Shown in pieces: positions 8,344-16,794 of a DNA stretch of 64,000 nt; position 1 is the stretch's first letter; each line of letters starts with the position of its first letter. Origin of the DNA: Flavobacterium chilense (GTDB lineage Bacteria > Bacteroidota > Bacteroidia > Flavobacteriales > Flavobacteriaceae); NCBI RefSeq assembly GCF_001602525.1, contig NZ_LSYT01000009.1, positions 237,808 through 301,807 of the forward strand, in the 5' to 3' direction. The position numbers and the translations under genes are program-made. The notes beneath the pieces are model-generated. The model had not been told where the DNA came from and did not search any database. It saw only the letters and a program-made list of their open reading frames with translations.

Positions 8344-9420
8344 ATGGAATTTTTTTGGTACGTTGTTTTAATGGGAATTCTGGCCGTTTATATTGTATTA
8401 GACGGTTACGATTTTGGAGCAGGAATTATTCATTTATTTCTGGCTAAAGAAGAAAAAGATAAAAAAGCAATTACAAGCGCAATTGGCCCGTTTTGGGATG
8501 CTAATGAAGTTTGGATTATTGCTGCCGGAGGTGTGTTGTTTTTTGCTTTTCCTACTTTGTATGCTTCATCTTTTAGCGGATTTTATTTGCCTTTAATCAT
8601 GATTTTATGGCTGTTGATTTTCCGTGCAATTGGTTTAGAAATGCGTGGACAGGTACATCACCCAATGTGGGAATCGATTTGGGATAAAGCTTTTGGAATC
8701 GCCAGTTTGCTTTTGGCCTTGTTCTTCGGGATTGCTTTGGGAAATATCGTTCGCGGGGTTAATCTCGGAATGGTAACCAACGGTGTTTCGACACAGGAAG
8801 CTCATTTTTTCTTTTTGCCTTTATGGAATCCAACTTTTAGTCCGCAGGCAAATGAATTGGGGATTATTGATTGGTTTACGCTTTTTCTGGGTATTGTAAG
8901 TGTTGTCGCTTTAACGATTCACGGAGCCAATTGGATTATTTTTAAAACCAACTCGTCTTTGAATACAAAACTTAAAGATCTGGTTTTCAAACTCAATATT
9001 GTTTTATTGGTTCTGGTTATTATTTCGTTGCAAATCTGGCATTTTATTGAACCTCAGCCGTTTCATAATTTTATTGCAAATCCAATTCTTTGGTTTTTTC
9101 CTGTAATGACTTTTGTTGGAATTGTAGGTTTATTTAAAGTTCGTTCATATCAAAAAGACGGTATGGGATTTTTATTCTCGACTTTGTTTCTTGTTGGAGG
9201 ATTTGCTTCGACAGCCGTTTCGATTTTTCCAAATGTTTTACCTTCGACTAATAATGTTAATCCGTCATTGACCATTTACAACACCGCCGCTCATGAATAT
9301 GGATTAAATGCCGGATTAAGTTGGTTTTTTATTGCTTTGTTTTTGGTTATTGTTTACTTTATCATTCAGTATCGCGTTTTTAGCGGGAAAATGGATGAGG
9401 TTGGATATGGGGAACATTGA
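8344..9420 (+). CDS. cydB: Cytochrome bd ubiquinol oxidase subunit II
   Basis: Membrane protein of 358 residues, with the CydB N-terminus YIVLDGYDFGAGIIHLF and the conserved GPFWDANEVWIIAAGG segment (residues ~47-62). About eight or nine helices follow the usual pattern. It lacks haem ligands, as in other CydB proteins, and stabilises CydA. The spacing of 2 nt from cydA and the strong hairpin terminator at 9474-9493 define a two-gene operon. No cydX-like small ORF or cydCD genes follow. Confidence 0.97.
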   Translation: MEFFWYVVLMGILAVYIVLDGYDFGAGIIHLFLAKEEKDKKAITSAIGPFWDANEVWIIAAGGVLFFAFPTLYASSFSGFYLPLIMILWLLIFRAIGLEMRGQVHHPMWESIWDKAFGIASLLLALFFGIALGNIVRGVNLGMVTNGVSTQEAHFFFLPLWNPTFSPQANELGIIDWFTLFLGIVSVVALTIHGANWIIFKTNSSLNTKLKDLVFKLNIVLLVLVIISLQIWHFIEPQPFHNFIANPILWFFPVMTFVGIVGLFKVRSYQKDGMGFLFSTLFLVGGFASTAVSIFPNVLPSTNNVNPSLTIYNTAAHEYGLNAGLSWFFIALFLVIVYFIIQYRVFSGKMDEVGYGEH

Positions 9421-9473
9421 TTGTTTTATAGCCACGAATTACACAAATTTTTACGAATTAATTATATGACTAG

Positions 9474-9501
9474 CCGCTGGTTTTAACCAGCGGTTTTTTT
9501 A
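9474..9501 (+). terminator. Rho-independent terminator after cydAB
   Basis: CCGCTGGTTTTAACCAGCGG is a perfect 9-bp stem with a 2-nt centre, followed by seven T residues. A weaker relative of the same hairpin (GCTG..GGTTTTAACCAGC) recurs at 9875-9894. Confidence 0.85.
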
Positions 9502-9910
9502 TTTGAAGCCTTAATGGTTTTAGCCAGAATGAGTATATTGGGTTAAAGAAGGCGGCAATTTTAATAGTATGAATTTGAAACAATAAGTGTTCAAAACGAG
9601 CTCTGAAAGAGCCTTAGAAATAGCATGGTGCGAAGCACTATGAATGAAAAACGATTGTTAGCTTAGGCCCTGTAAGGGCGAAAGCCTAACCATAAAGGAA
9701 ATATTCACTATAGTTTATATGTTGTTTCTGGATTCTTAAAGATGTTTGTATTGTCATTTTGCTTTTGCCCTTTCAGGGCGATATTCATTGTTGATTTAAT
9801 TCGTAGTGCGATGCACTACGCTATTGTTTTTGTGGCTTTCAGCCTAATTATTAAAGATTTTGAAAATTATATAGAGCTGTTGGTTTTAACCAGCATTTTT
9901 TTTATGGTGT
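9475..9910. repeat. Palindrome-rich intergenic element
   Basis: Between the two GGTTTTAACCAGC hairpins (9474 and 9875) lies a series of short palindromes: a TGGTGCGAAGCACTA-type hairpin (~9625), GCCCTGTAAGGGC (~9668), GCCCTTTCAGGGC (~9768), CGTAGTGCGATGCACTACG (~9803) and GGCTTTCAGCC (~9834). There is no ORF. It looks like a decayed composite of REP-like sequences. The function is unknown. The remaining bases to 10015 hold nothing recognisable. Confidence 0.5.
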
Positions 9911-10015
9911 AATAGATTTAGTCAAAACACTGGATGATCTTGTTTTGTGTAAACTGGACTATAACTGAGCTTTTACTTTATGATACTTTCGCTTTTTTAA
10001 TTAAAATTTTAACTA

Positions 10016-10468
10016 ATGGATTACAACATCAAAAAAGCAAGTATTGAAGATCTTAACGAAACAGCAGAACTTTTTAATCTATATCGCGTTTTTTACCGTC
10101 AGGAATCTGATGTCGAAAAAGGCAAAGCATTTCTGAAAGAACGATTACTAAACAATGAATCAGATATTTTTTTAGCAATTGTGAACAGAAAGGCTGTTGG
10201 GTTTGTGCAATTGTACAAATTATTTCATTATACCAAATTGCAAAAACAATGGCTGTTAAGTGATCTTTTTGTACATCCTGATTACCGTGGAAAAGGATTA
10301 TCTGTAGCATTAATTGATCGTAGCAAACAATGGTGCATAGAAACAAATGCCTGTGGTTTAATGCTGGAAACAGAAAAAACAAATGACATAGGAAATCAGT
10401 TATATCCGCGTTGTGGATTTGAATATGACGGATTACATAACTATTATCATTGGTGGGCTAGTAAATAA
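10016..10468 (+). CDS. GNAT family N-acetyltransferase
   Basis: Protein of 150 residues with a clear GNAT motif A, LSDLFVHPDYRGKGLSVALI (about residues 81-100), including the RGKG pyrophosphate loop. The C-terminal part NDIGNQLYPRCGFEYDGLHNYYHW resembles the end of many flavobacterial acetyltransferases that act on amines or protein N-termini. The substrate is unknown. It is a single gene, convergent with the TauE/SafE gene downstream, and the long palindrome at 10516-10548 lies between them. Confidence 0.88.
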   Translation: MDYNIKKASIEDLNETAELFNLYRVFYRQESDVEKGKAFLKERLLNNESDIFLAIVNRKAVGFVQLYKLFHYTKLQKQWLLSDLFVHPDYRGKGLSVALIDRSKQWCIETNACGLMLETEKTNDIGNQLYPRCGFEYDGLHNYYHWWASK

Positions 10469-10515
10469 ATATCGTAAAACATAATTGATTTAATCCCACA
10501 GAAACTGATAGTTTT

Positions 10516-10548
10516 ATCTTTGTCGAAGTTCAAAACTTCGACAAAGAT
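10516..10548. repeat. Perfect 15-bp palindromic hairpin between convergent genes
   Basis: ATCTTTGTCGAAGTT (10516-10530) and its exact complement (10534-10548) are separated by three bases, CAA. No T run follows on either strand, so it is not a canonical terminator, although its place between convergent stops suggests transcription end or mRNA protection. Confidence 0.6.
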
Positions 10549-10606
10549 TACTCTACAAATAAAAAGAACTAAATTAAAATTTTATAAAAAAATGTGTGAA
10601 ACTGCC

Positions 10607-11392
10607 TTATAACAAAACTTCTTTTGTAATAATATAAAATCCCATTACGAGAACAAACCAGCCAAAAAGAGGTTTTAGTTTTGTGCCGTCGATTTTTTTA
10701 GAAAGCTGACTTCCAATTAACATTCCGAGAAGTGCCATTCCTGAAACGCCTAATAAAAAAGTATAATTTATGGGGGTTCCAATGTATAAATCGCCACCAA
10801 AACCTATTGAGGAATTAATTGTAATAATCAATAATGAAGTTCCAACGGCTTGTTTCATTGGTAAATTGGCAAAAAAGAGCAGGGCAGGAATAATTAAAAA
10901 TCCTCCGCCGGCACCCAAAAAACCGGTTATAATTCCAACGGCAAAGCCTATTACACTTAATTGAATATAATTCGTTTCGGTTGCTTGTATTTCGGGTTTG
11001 TTTTTTTTGATCATGGATATTGCTGCCGTAATCATCAAAACAGAAAAGATAATCATAATCAGAAAATCTTTGGATACGGAATACGAAGCTATAGAAAATA
11101 GCGTAGAAGCAATTTGCGGAAAAATAACCTCACGAATAATCAAAATAGAAATTACAGAGGGAATCGCAAAATACAACGCCGATTTTAGTTTAAGATTTCC
11201 CATTTTGTAATGGCTGTAACTTCCGAACAAAGCAGTTAATCCTACAATAAATAAAGAATAAGACGTTGCTTGCTCCGGATTTACCTTAAATAAATACACC
11301 AAAATTGGAATAGTAAGTATCGATCCGCCACCGCCAATTAAGCCCAGTGAGATTCCAATAATGATTGAAGCAAAATACCCTAAATATTCCAT
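10607..11392 (-). CDS. TauE/SafE family sulfite/sulfonate exporter
   Basis: Inner-membrane protein of 261 residues with about eight helices in two related halves, each with a glycine-rich loop: LGLIGGGGSILTIPIL (residues ~17-32) and FLGAGGGFLIIPALLFF (~159-175). These are hallmarks of TauE/SafE proteins, which export sulfite or sulfoacetate. Its promoter carries the same palindrome-to--7-box arrangement as the CstB-like gene 5.6 kb away. An export role for sulfite produced by persulfide oxidation is therefore likely but inferred. The start at 11392 puts the first glycine loop at the usual depth. Confidence 0.9.
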   Translation of the reverse strand: MEYLGYFASIIIGISLGLIGGGGSILTIPILVYLFKVNPEQATSYSLFIVGLTALFGSYSHYKMGNLKLKSALYFAIPSVISILIIREVIFPQIASTLFSIASYSVSKDFLIMIIFSVLMITAAISMIKKNKPEIQATETNYIQLSVIGFAVGIITGFLGAGGGFLIIPALLFFANLPMKQAVGTSLLIITINSSIGFGGDLYIGTPINYTFLLGVSGMALLGMLIGSQLSKKIDGTKLKPLFGWFVLVMGFYIITKEVLL

Positions 11393-11406
11393 TACAGTTG
11401 TTTTTG

Positions 11407-11450
11407 CAAAGGTGCTTCGTTAAAAAGAAATCTACAGTAACATTTATCAC
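11407..11450 (-). promoter_or_regulatory. Promoter of the TauE/SafE gene with Crp/Fnr-like site
   Basis: On the minus strand GTGATAAATGTTAC (11450-11437) is followed 22 nt later by CACCTTTG (11414-11407), one base from TAnnTTTG. Site and spacing match the CstB-like promoter exactly (22 nt between site and box in both). Confidence 0.6.
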
Positions 11451-11602
11451 ATAAGTATTATTAAACACGAATTTCACTAATTAAAACGAAGTTTTTTATT
11501 TTTCAACCGTTATGATAGTAAGATAATTAAGTTTAGTTCCTTGACTCTTAACTACTTTAATATCTTAATGATAAAATTGATTTGATATACAGTGAATTTG
11601 TG

Positions 11603-12244
11603 CTAATTAGTGAAATTTGTGCTTAGTAATTCAATCTGATTGCGGTTGAGTTTAACCAAACCTCTTTGTTCCATTTTTTTGAGTAATCTCGAAATTACTT
11701 CTCTTGAAGTATTTAATTCGGATGCAATTTCCTGATGCGATAAATTAACTTCAGAACAGCCACAAGCATCAGAATGTCTTTTTAGGTAAAATTCCAAACG
11801 CTCATCCATAGAACGAAAAGCGATGTTGTCAACAACTTCCAAAACTTCTTCAAAACGGCTTCTGTAAGTTTCGATTACAAATTCGTACCAGGTTCTGTGT
11901 TCCATCATCCATTTGTCCATCATTTGTAACGGAATCATCATGACAGTAACATCTTCGACTACTTTTGCCATGATCTGGCTTTTTTCGCTTTTGGCTGTAC
12001 AAATCATCGAAATAGCACAGGCTTGTCCGGGTTGCAGGTAATACATTAAAAATTCACCTCCATCTTCGCCTTCACGATAGATTTTGATTTTTCCTTTGGT
12101 AATTAAAACGGTGTTTTTAATGTACTGCCCGGTTCGCATTAAAATGGTTCCGGCTTCAAAATCCTGAAGACTCCCATTTTCTTCAATGGTTGCAATAAGT
12201 TCACTGGAGAAATTAGGAAAGGTGGTTTTTAATGAATTTTGCAT
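11603..12244 (-). CDS. Crp/Fnr family transcriptional regulator
   Basis: Protein of 213 residues. An N-terminal cyclic-nucleotide-binding-like beta-roll (about 25-130; GTILMRTGQYIKNTVLITKG) is followed by a long dimerisation helix and a C-terminal winged helix with recognition segment LSHQEIASELNTSREVISRLLKKM (about 168-191; the run is longer in the protein). A CGC motif lies just before the helix-turn-helix (DACGCSE, ~159-165). No four-Cys N-terminal iron-sulfur cluster motif is present, so it is not a classical FNR. It lies next to the TauE/SafE gene and divergent from a rhodanese, so it probably controls the sulfur genes. A GTGA half-site occurs at the matching distance upstream of its own -7 box (12400-12407). 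Confidence 0.92.
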   Translation of the reverse strand: MQNSLKTTFPNFSSELIATIEENGSLQDFEAGTILMRTGQYIKNTVLITKGKIKIYREGEDGGEFLMYYLQPGQACAISMICTAKSEKSQIMAKVVEDVTVMMIPLQMMDKWMMEHRTWYEFVIETYRSRFEEVLEVVDNIAFRSMDERLEFYLKRHSDACGCSEVNLSHQEIASELNTSREVISRLLKKMEQRGLVKLNRNQIELLSTNFTN

Positions 12245-12399
12245 TTGAGAGATTTAAAATAGAAATAACTTTAACCATTAAGATATTAAGTTTCATTAAG
12301 CTTAATTTATCTTCGTTTCTTAATAGTTCAAAATAAAAAACTTCACTGTTTTTCTCTTGTTAGTTTTATGAAAAAGAGATTAAAACATATAATTTTATA

Positions 12400-12443
12400 C
12401 AAAGATAGCAGATTGAAATGGTATAAATTGTGAGAAAACTATA
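12400..12443 (-). promoter_or_regulatory. Candidate promoter of the Crp/Fnr gene
   Basis: Minus-strand TATCTTTG (12407-12400) fits TAnnTTTG. A GTGA half-site begins at 12430, the same 22-nt distance as in the two sulfur promoters, but the other half is poorly conserved. The rest of the divergent region 12245-12643 has only AT-rich sequence, plus a TAAATTTG box at 12521-12528 on the plus strand that could serve the rhodanese gene. Confidence 0.35.
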
Positions 12444-12643
12444 TTTAAGATGAATTTTGTGTAAATGAAAAAATCCTATTTTCCATCGAGTTTATAGAGT
12501 ATATTTTTAAAAATAGTGAGTAAATTTGTCATTCACTGATTATAATCCTTTCTCTAAAACGTTTTCTGAGAATAATAATCGAAATCGCATTTGGTACGTT
12601 TTTAATTAATAGAAACGTCGTAATTTTACAAAAAACACACATT

Positions 12644-12955
12644 ATGAATTTATCACAAGAAGATTGGGTTGCTCAACTTGCTGCTGACGAGAATGCAGTA
12701 ATACTTGACGTAAGAACCGCAGACGAATTTAATGACGGCTATATCGAGAATGCTGTAAATATCGACATTAATAAAGGTCAGGGGTTTATTTATGAAATCG
12801 AAGAATTAGATAAAAACAAAAATTATTATGTGTATTGCCGTTCTGGAGCCAGAAGCGCAAAAGCATGTCAGATCATGAATGAATTAGGTATTAATAATGC
12901 CTATAACCTGCTTGGCGGAATCCTGGATTGGGAAGGTGAAACTGTAAATCCATAA
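12644..12955 (+). CDS. Single-domain rhodanese sulfurtransferase
   Basis: Cytosolic protein of 103 residues, one complete rhodanese domain. The persulfide-carrying Cys65 sits in the loop YYVYCRSGARSAKA, followed by the C-terminal NLLGGILDWEGE. Substrate-side residues LDVRTADEFNDGYI (about 21-34) are also typical. No signal peptide was found. It is divergent from the Crp/Fnr gene and near TauE/SafE, so a role in moving sulfane sulfur is likely. It is followed by a strong terminator, so it is transcribed alone. Confidence 0.93.
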   Translation: MNLSQEDWVAQLAADENAVILDVRTADEFNDGYIENAVNIDINKGQGFIYEIEELDKNKNYYVYCRSGARSAKACQIMNELGINNAYNLLGGILDWEGETVNP

Positions 12956-12960
12956 GAAAG

Positions 12961-12987
12961 AAAAAGAGGCACGAAAAGCCTCTTTTT
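12961..12987. terminator. Rho-independent terminator after the rhodanese gene
   Basis: AAAAAGAGGC (12961-12970) pairs perfectly with GCCTCTTTTT (12978-12987) around a 7-nt loop. Confidence 0.9.
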
Positions 12988-13031
12988 CTTTTTAAAATGC
13001 TATTAATAACCAAACTATAAATTACCAGATT

Positions 13032-14612
13032 ATGAGTTTAATACCCGAAGAATTTCAGATTAAAAACCTTATAAATCAAGATACCTATCTTGTAAATGGC
13101 GAATTAAAACAATGGACAGGGCAAACCACACCTGTGTTTTCTACCATTTCATCTACAGAAAAATATACACCAACTTTATTAGGATCGATTCCGTTTATGG
13201 CAGAAAAAGAAGCTGCCGAAGTTGTTGAAGCTGCAAATGCGGCCTATAATAAAGGACAAGGTTTATGGCCAACCATGAAAGTGGTAGACCGTATAAAATG
13301 TATGGAGAACTTTGTTCGACAAATGAAAGAAACCCGCGAAGAAGTAGTGAAGCTTTTGATGTGGGAAATTGGGAAAAACCTTGGCGATTCGCAAAAAGAA
13401 TTTGACAGAACAGTTGAATATATTTATGATACTATTGCCAGTTATAAAGAATTAAACGGACGCAGTTCGCATTTTGAAAAAGTACAGGGAGTGAACGCAA
13501 TGATTCGTCGTGGACCTCTTGGAGTGGTTTTGTGTCTGGGGCCATACAACTATCCTTTAAATGAAACTTTCTCCTTACTGATTCCGGCTTTGATTATGGG
13601 AAATACTGTAATTTTTAAACCTGCAAAACATGGTGTTTTATGTATTTCGCCATTGTTGGAAGCATTTAGAAGCAGTTTCCCAAAAGGAGTTATTAATATT
13701 GTATACGGAAGAGGCCGCGAAGTAGCTTCTCCAATTATGAAATCCGGAAAAATTGATGTTTTGGCATTAATTGGAAACAGTAAATCGGCAATTGCCTTGC
13801 AGGATCAGCATCCAAATAAAAACAGACTGCGTTTGATTTTAGGTTTAGAAGCTAAAAATCCCGCGATTATTTTACCGGATGCAGACTTAGATCTGGCCAT
13901 TCAGGAATGTATTACAGGAACTTTGTCTTTTAACGGACAACGTTGTACAGCCCTGAAAGTTTTATATATACATGAATCTATTGTAGAAGAATTCAACAAA
14001 CGTTTTTCTGAAAAAGTAGACAGCTTAGGATTTGGAAATCCATGGGAAAAAGGTGCTTCACTAACACCACTTCCGGAATCAGAAAAACCAGCTTATATAC
14101 AAGGATTAATTGATGACGCAACTGCTAAAGGAGCAAAGATATTAAACGAAAAAGGCGGAAAGCATACAGACAATTATATTTTCCCGGCCGTATTATATCC
14201 GGTAAATAAAAATATGCGTGTTTATCATGAAGAACAATTTGGACCTGTAGTGCCAATTATTGCTTTTAAAGATATTAACGAACCGCTTGATGATATGGCA
14301 GAGTCTAACTACGGACAACAGGTAAGTTTGTTTGGAAAAGATATTAAAACCCTGGCACCACTTATTGATGCTTTGGTAAATCTGGTTTGCAGAGTAAACC
14401 TAAACAGTTCTTGCCAAAGAGGTCCGGATGCATTTCCGTTTACAGGCCGTAAAGACTCTGCAGTAGGAACCTTAAGTATTCCTGATGCCTTACGTTCTTT
14501 CTCCATTCGTACGTTTGTAGCTTCAAAAGATATCGATTATAATAATGAAATTTTGCAGGAATTGCTCAACAGCAAAGAATCAAATTTTATTAATACCGAT
14601 TATATTTTGTAG
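13032..14612 (+). CDS. gapN: NADP-dependent non-phosphorylating glyceraldehyde-3-phosphate dehydrogenase
   Basis: Aldehyde dehydrogenase of 526 residues. It converts glyceraldehyde-3-phosphate to 3-phosphoglycerate with NADP+, bypassing the ATP-forming step of glycolysis and yielding NADPH. Visible are the NADP-binding stretch CLGPYNYPLNETFSLLIPAL, the oxyanion Asn in this stretch, the general-base Glu in GLEAKNPAII, and the catalytic Cys in FNGQRCTALKV, which is the form seen in GapN proteins. Late residues with CRVNLNSSCQRGPD and PFTGRKDS are also GapN-like. The gene is monocistronic. Assignment to GapN rather than another aldehyde dehydrogenase rests on these motifs. Confidence 0.9.
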   Translation: MSLIPEEFQIKNLINQDTYLVNGELKQWTGQTTPVFSTISSTEKYTPTLLGSIPFMAEKEAAEVVEAANAAYNKGQGLWPTMKVVDRIKCMENFVRQMKETREEVVKLLMWEIGKNLGDSQKEFDRTVEYIYDTIASYKELNGRSSHFEKVQGVNAMIRRGPLGVVLCLGPYNYPLNETFSLLIPALIMGNTVIFKPAKHGVLCISPLLEAFRSSFPKGVINIVYGRGREVASPIMKSGKIDVLALIGNSKSAIALQDQHPNKNRLRLILGLEAKNPAIILPDADLDLAIQECITGTLSFNGQRCTALKVLYIHESIVEEFNKRFSEKVDSLGFGNPWEKGASLTPLPESEKPAYIQGLIDDATAKGAKILNEKGGKHTDNYIFPAVLYPVNKNMRVYHEEQFGPVVPIIAFKDINEPLDDMAESNYGQQVSLFGKDIKTLAPLIDALVNLVCRVNLNSSCQRGPDAFPFTGRKDSAVGTLSIPDALRSFSIRTFVASKDIDYNNEILQELLNSKESNFINTDYIL

Positions 14613-14639
14613 CGATCAGGGTTATATATTAATTGTAGA

Positions 14640-14680
14640 TGCCGTCTTTTTTCTTTTGAAATCAGACGGTTTTTATTTTT
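14640..14680 (+). terminator. Probable terminator after gapN
   Basis: CCGTCT (14642-14647) pairs with AGACGG (14664-14669) and is followed by a long T-rich run. Confidence 0.65.
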
Positions 14681-14825
14681 TTAGAGGTTCTAAGGTTCTG
14701 AGCGACTAAGATTCTGGTTTTTTTGAAAGTAACGGAATAAATTTTTTAATCATTCTTGTAACAAAAAGTTAGAGAAATCCACTAATATTATAACAAATAT
14801 TGAACAACCAAAACAGAACCACTTT

Positions 14826-16697
14826 ATGAAAAAAAAATCGATACAATTTGTGCTTATAACATTTTTGTTTATAGCACAGAATAGCTTTTCTCAGGAACTT
14901 TATATGCCAAGAAATATAAAGGAAGCATACGCTAAAGGTACTCGCTCGACAGATGGAAAACCGGGGAAGAATTACTGGCAAAATCATGGAAAATATGCCA
15001 TGGAAATTGCGGTAGACTCAAAAACAAAGCTGGTAAGTGGTACAGAAACTATTGTTTATGAAAATAATAGCAATGATACTTTAAGAAACCTTGTCATTAG
15101 GTTTGTAAATAATCTGCATAAACCGTCTGCACCAAGAAGCGGAAATGTAAGTGAAGATTTTTTGAGTGCCGGATTAACCATTACCTCATTAAAAATTAAT
15201 GATGATGTTTACAAAGAAGATGCTAAAAACTGGGGAACGGTAGGAAATGTAAAAATGAACAAACCGCTTCTTCCGCATTCAAAAATTACAATTAACATTG
15301 ATTGGAATTATCCTTTGTCTAAAGAGAGTGGAAGAGAAGGGCAAATCGATGAAACTACTTTTTTTGTAGCTTACAGTTATCCGCGTGTTTCAGTTTTTGA
15401 TGATTATAATGGATGGGACAGATTGCCACATACAGATCGTCAGGAATTTTATAATGATTTTAATGACTATACTTTTTCAGTAAAAGCCCCTAAAAATTAT
15501 GTTGTTTATGCAACAGGTGATTTACTAAATCCTGATGAAGTGCTGCAACCGGAATTTTCGGCACGTTTGAAAAAATCATATACAACAGATGAAATCCTGC
15601 ATATCGCCAACGAAAAAGAATTGAAAGCCGGAATTGTGACCAAGCAAAACGAGTGGAATGTCTGGAAATTTGAAGCAAAGAATATTTCAGATGTATGTTT
15701 TGGATTAAGCGATCATTATTTGTGGGATGCCAGCAGCGTTTTGGTTGATAAAAAAACAAATCGTCGGGCAAGTGTTCAGGCGGCTTATGATATAAAAGGA
15801 ACTGATTTTGTAAACTCAGTAAAAAACAATCAGTATGCATTAGATTTCTTTTCGAACAATTGGCCTGGAGTTCCGTATCCGTTTTCAAAAATGACCGCTT
15901 TTCAGGGTTTTGCTGACATGGAATATCCAATGATGTGTAACGATTCTCAAATGGGAGATCCTGTTTTTGCACAATTAGTTCAGGATCATGAAGTAGCTCA
16001 TACGTATTTTCCTTTTTATATGGGAATCAACGAAACACGTTATGCTTTTATGGACGAAGGCTGGGCAACTACTTTTGAATATTTAATTGGAATTGCTGAA
16101 CACGGAAAAGAAGCTGCTGATAAATTTTATAAAGATTTCAGAGTGAAAGGTTATATAAACGACAGGTCAACAGAAGAAGATCAGCCCATCATTTCGATGT
16201 CGACTCAGGTTTCGGGTGCGGGATATGGAAATAACTCATACGGAAAAGCATCTCTTTCTTATCTTGCTTTAAAAGATTTGCTTGGCGATGAATTGTTTAA
16301 AAAATCATTGCATGCTTATATGGACAACTGGAATGGTAAGCATCCAATTCCGTGGGATTATTTTAACTCGATCAATACAGCTTCAGGAAAAAATCTGAAC
16401 TGGTTTTTTAATAACTGGTTTTTTACCAACAATTATATTGATCTCTCTATAAAAAGTGTTAGCAATAATACAGTTTCGTTAGAGAATCTGGGTGGTTTTG
16501 CAATTCCGTTTGATGTTATAATAACTTATGCGGATAATACAACCGAAACAGTTCATCAAACTCCGGCTGTGTGGCAAACCAATCAAAAAGATGCTGTAGT
16601 TGCCTTAAAGAATAAAAAACAAATTAAGCAGGTAAGAGTTGACGGAGGTATTTTTATGGATGCTACTCCGGGAAATAATACCTGGATGGCTAAATAA
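14826..16697 (+). CDS. Secreted M1 family metallopeptidase
   Basis: Protein of 623 residues with an N-terminal signal peptide (MKKKSIQFVLITFLFIAQNS, cut near FSQ/EL), so it acts in the periplasm or outside the cell. Zinc motif HEVAH (in VQDHEVAHTYFPF, around residue 390) and the third zinc ligand Glu in FMDEGWATTFEYLIG lie at the usual M1 spacing. The substrate-binding motif corresponding to GxMEN reads FADMEYPMM. It releases N-terminal residues from peptides. There is no C-terminal T9SS sorting domain. It is a single gene with its own terminator. Confidence 0.92.
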   Translation: MKKKSIQFVLITFLFIAQNSFSQELYMPRNIKEAYAKGTRSTDGKPGKNYWQNHGKYAMEIAVDSKTKLVSGTETIVYENNSNDTLRNLVIRFVNNLHKPSAPRSGNVSEDFLSAGLTITSLKINDDVYKEDAKNWGTVGNVKMNKPLLPHSKITINIDWNYPLSKESGREGQIDETTFFVAYSYPRVSVFDDYNGWDRLPHTDRQEFYNDFNDYTFSVKAPKNYVVYATGDLLNPDEVLQPEFSARLKKSYTTDEILHIANEKELKAGIVTKQNEWNVWKFEAKNISDVCFGLSDHYLWDASSVLVDKKTNRRASVQAAYDIKGTDFVNSVKNNQYALDFFSNNWPGVPYPFSKMTAFQGFADMEYPMMCNDSQMGDPVFAQLVQDHEVAHTYFPFYMGINETRYAFMDEGWATTFEYLIGIAEHGKEAADKFYKDFRVKGYINDRSTEEDQPIISMSTQVSGAGYGNNSYGKASLSYLALKDLLGDELFKKSLHAYMDNWNGKHPIPWDYFNSINTASGKNLNWFFNNWFFTNNYIDLSIKSVSNNTVSLENLGGFAIPFDVIITYADNTTETVHQTPAVWQTNQKDAVVALKNKKQIKQVRVDGGIFMDATPGNNTWMAK

Positions 16698-16707
16698 TAA
16701 ATCTATA

Positions 16708-16744
16708 AACCGTTTTTCCTGAAATAAGAAAGACGGTTTTTTTT
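16708..16744 (+). terminator. Terminator after the M1 peptidase gene
   Basis: AAACCGT at 16708 pairs with ACGGTTT near 16733-16739 and is followed by eight T residues. Confidence 0.7.
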
Positions 16745-16794
16745 AGGCGAAGTAATATATTCTTATTTGTAAGAGAAATAAATTAAAACCAATT

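Noticed and set aside
15490..15972. 160-codon minus-strand ORF inside the M1 peptidase gene
   Set aside because: It is antisense to a clear peptidase coding region and has no family features.
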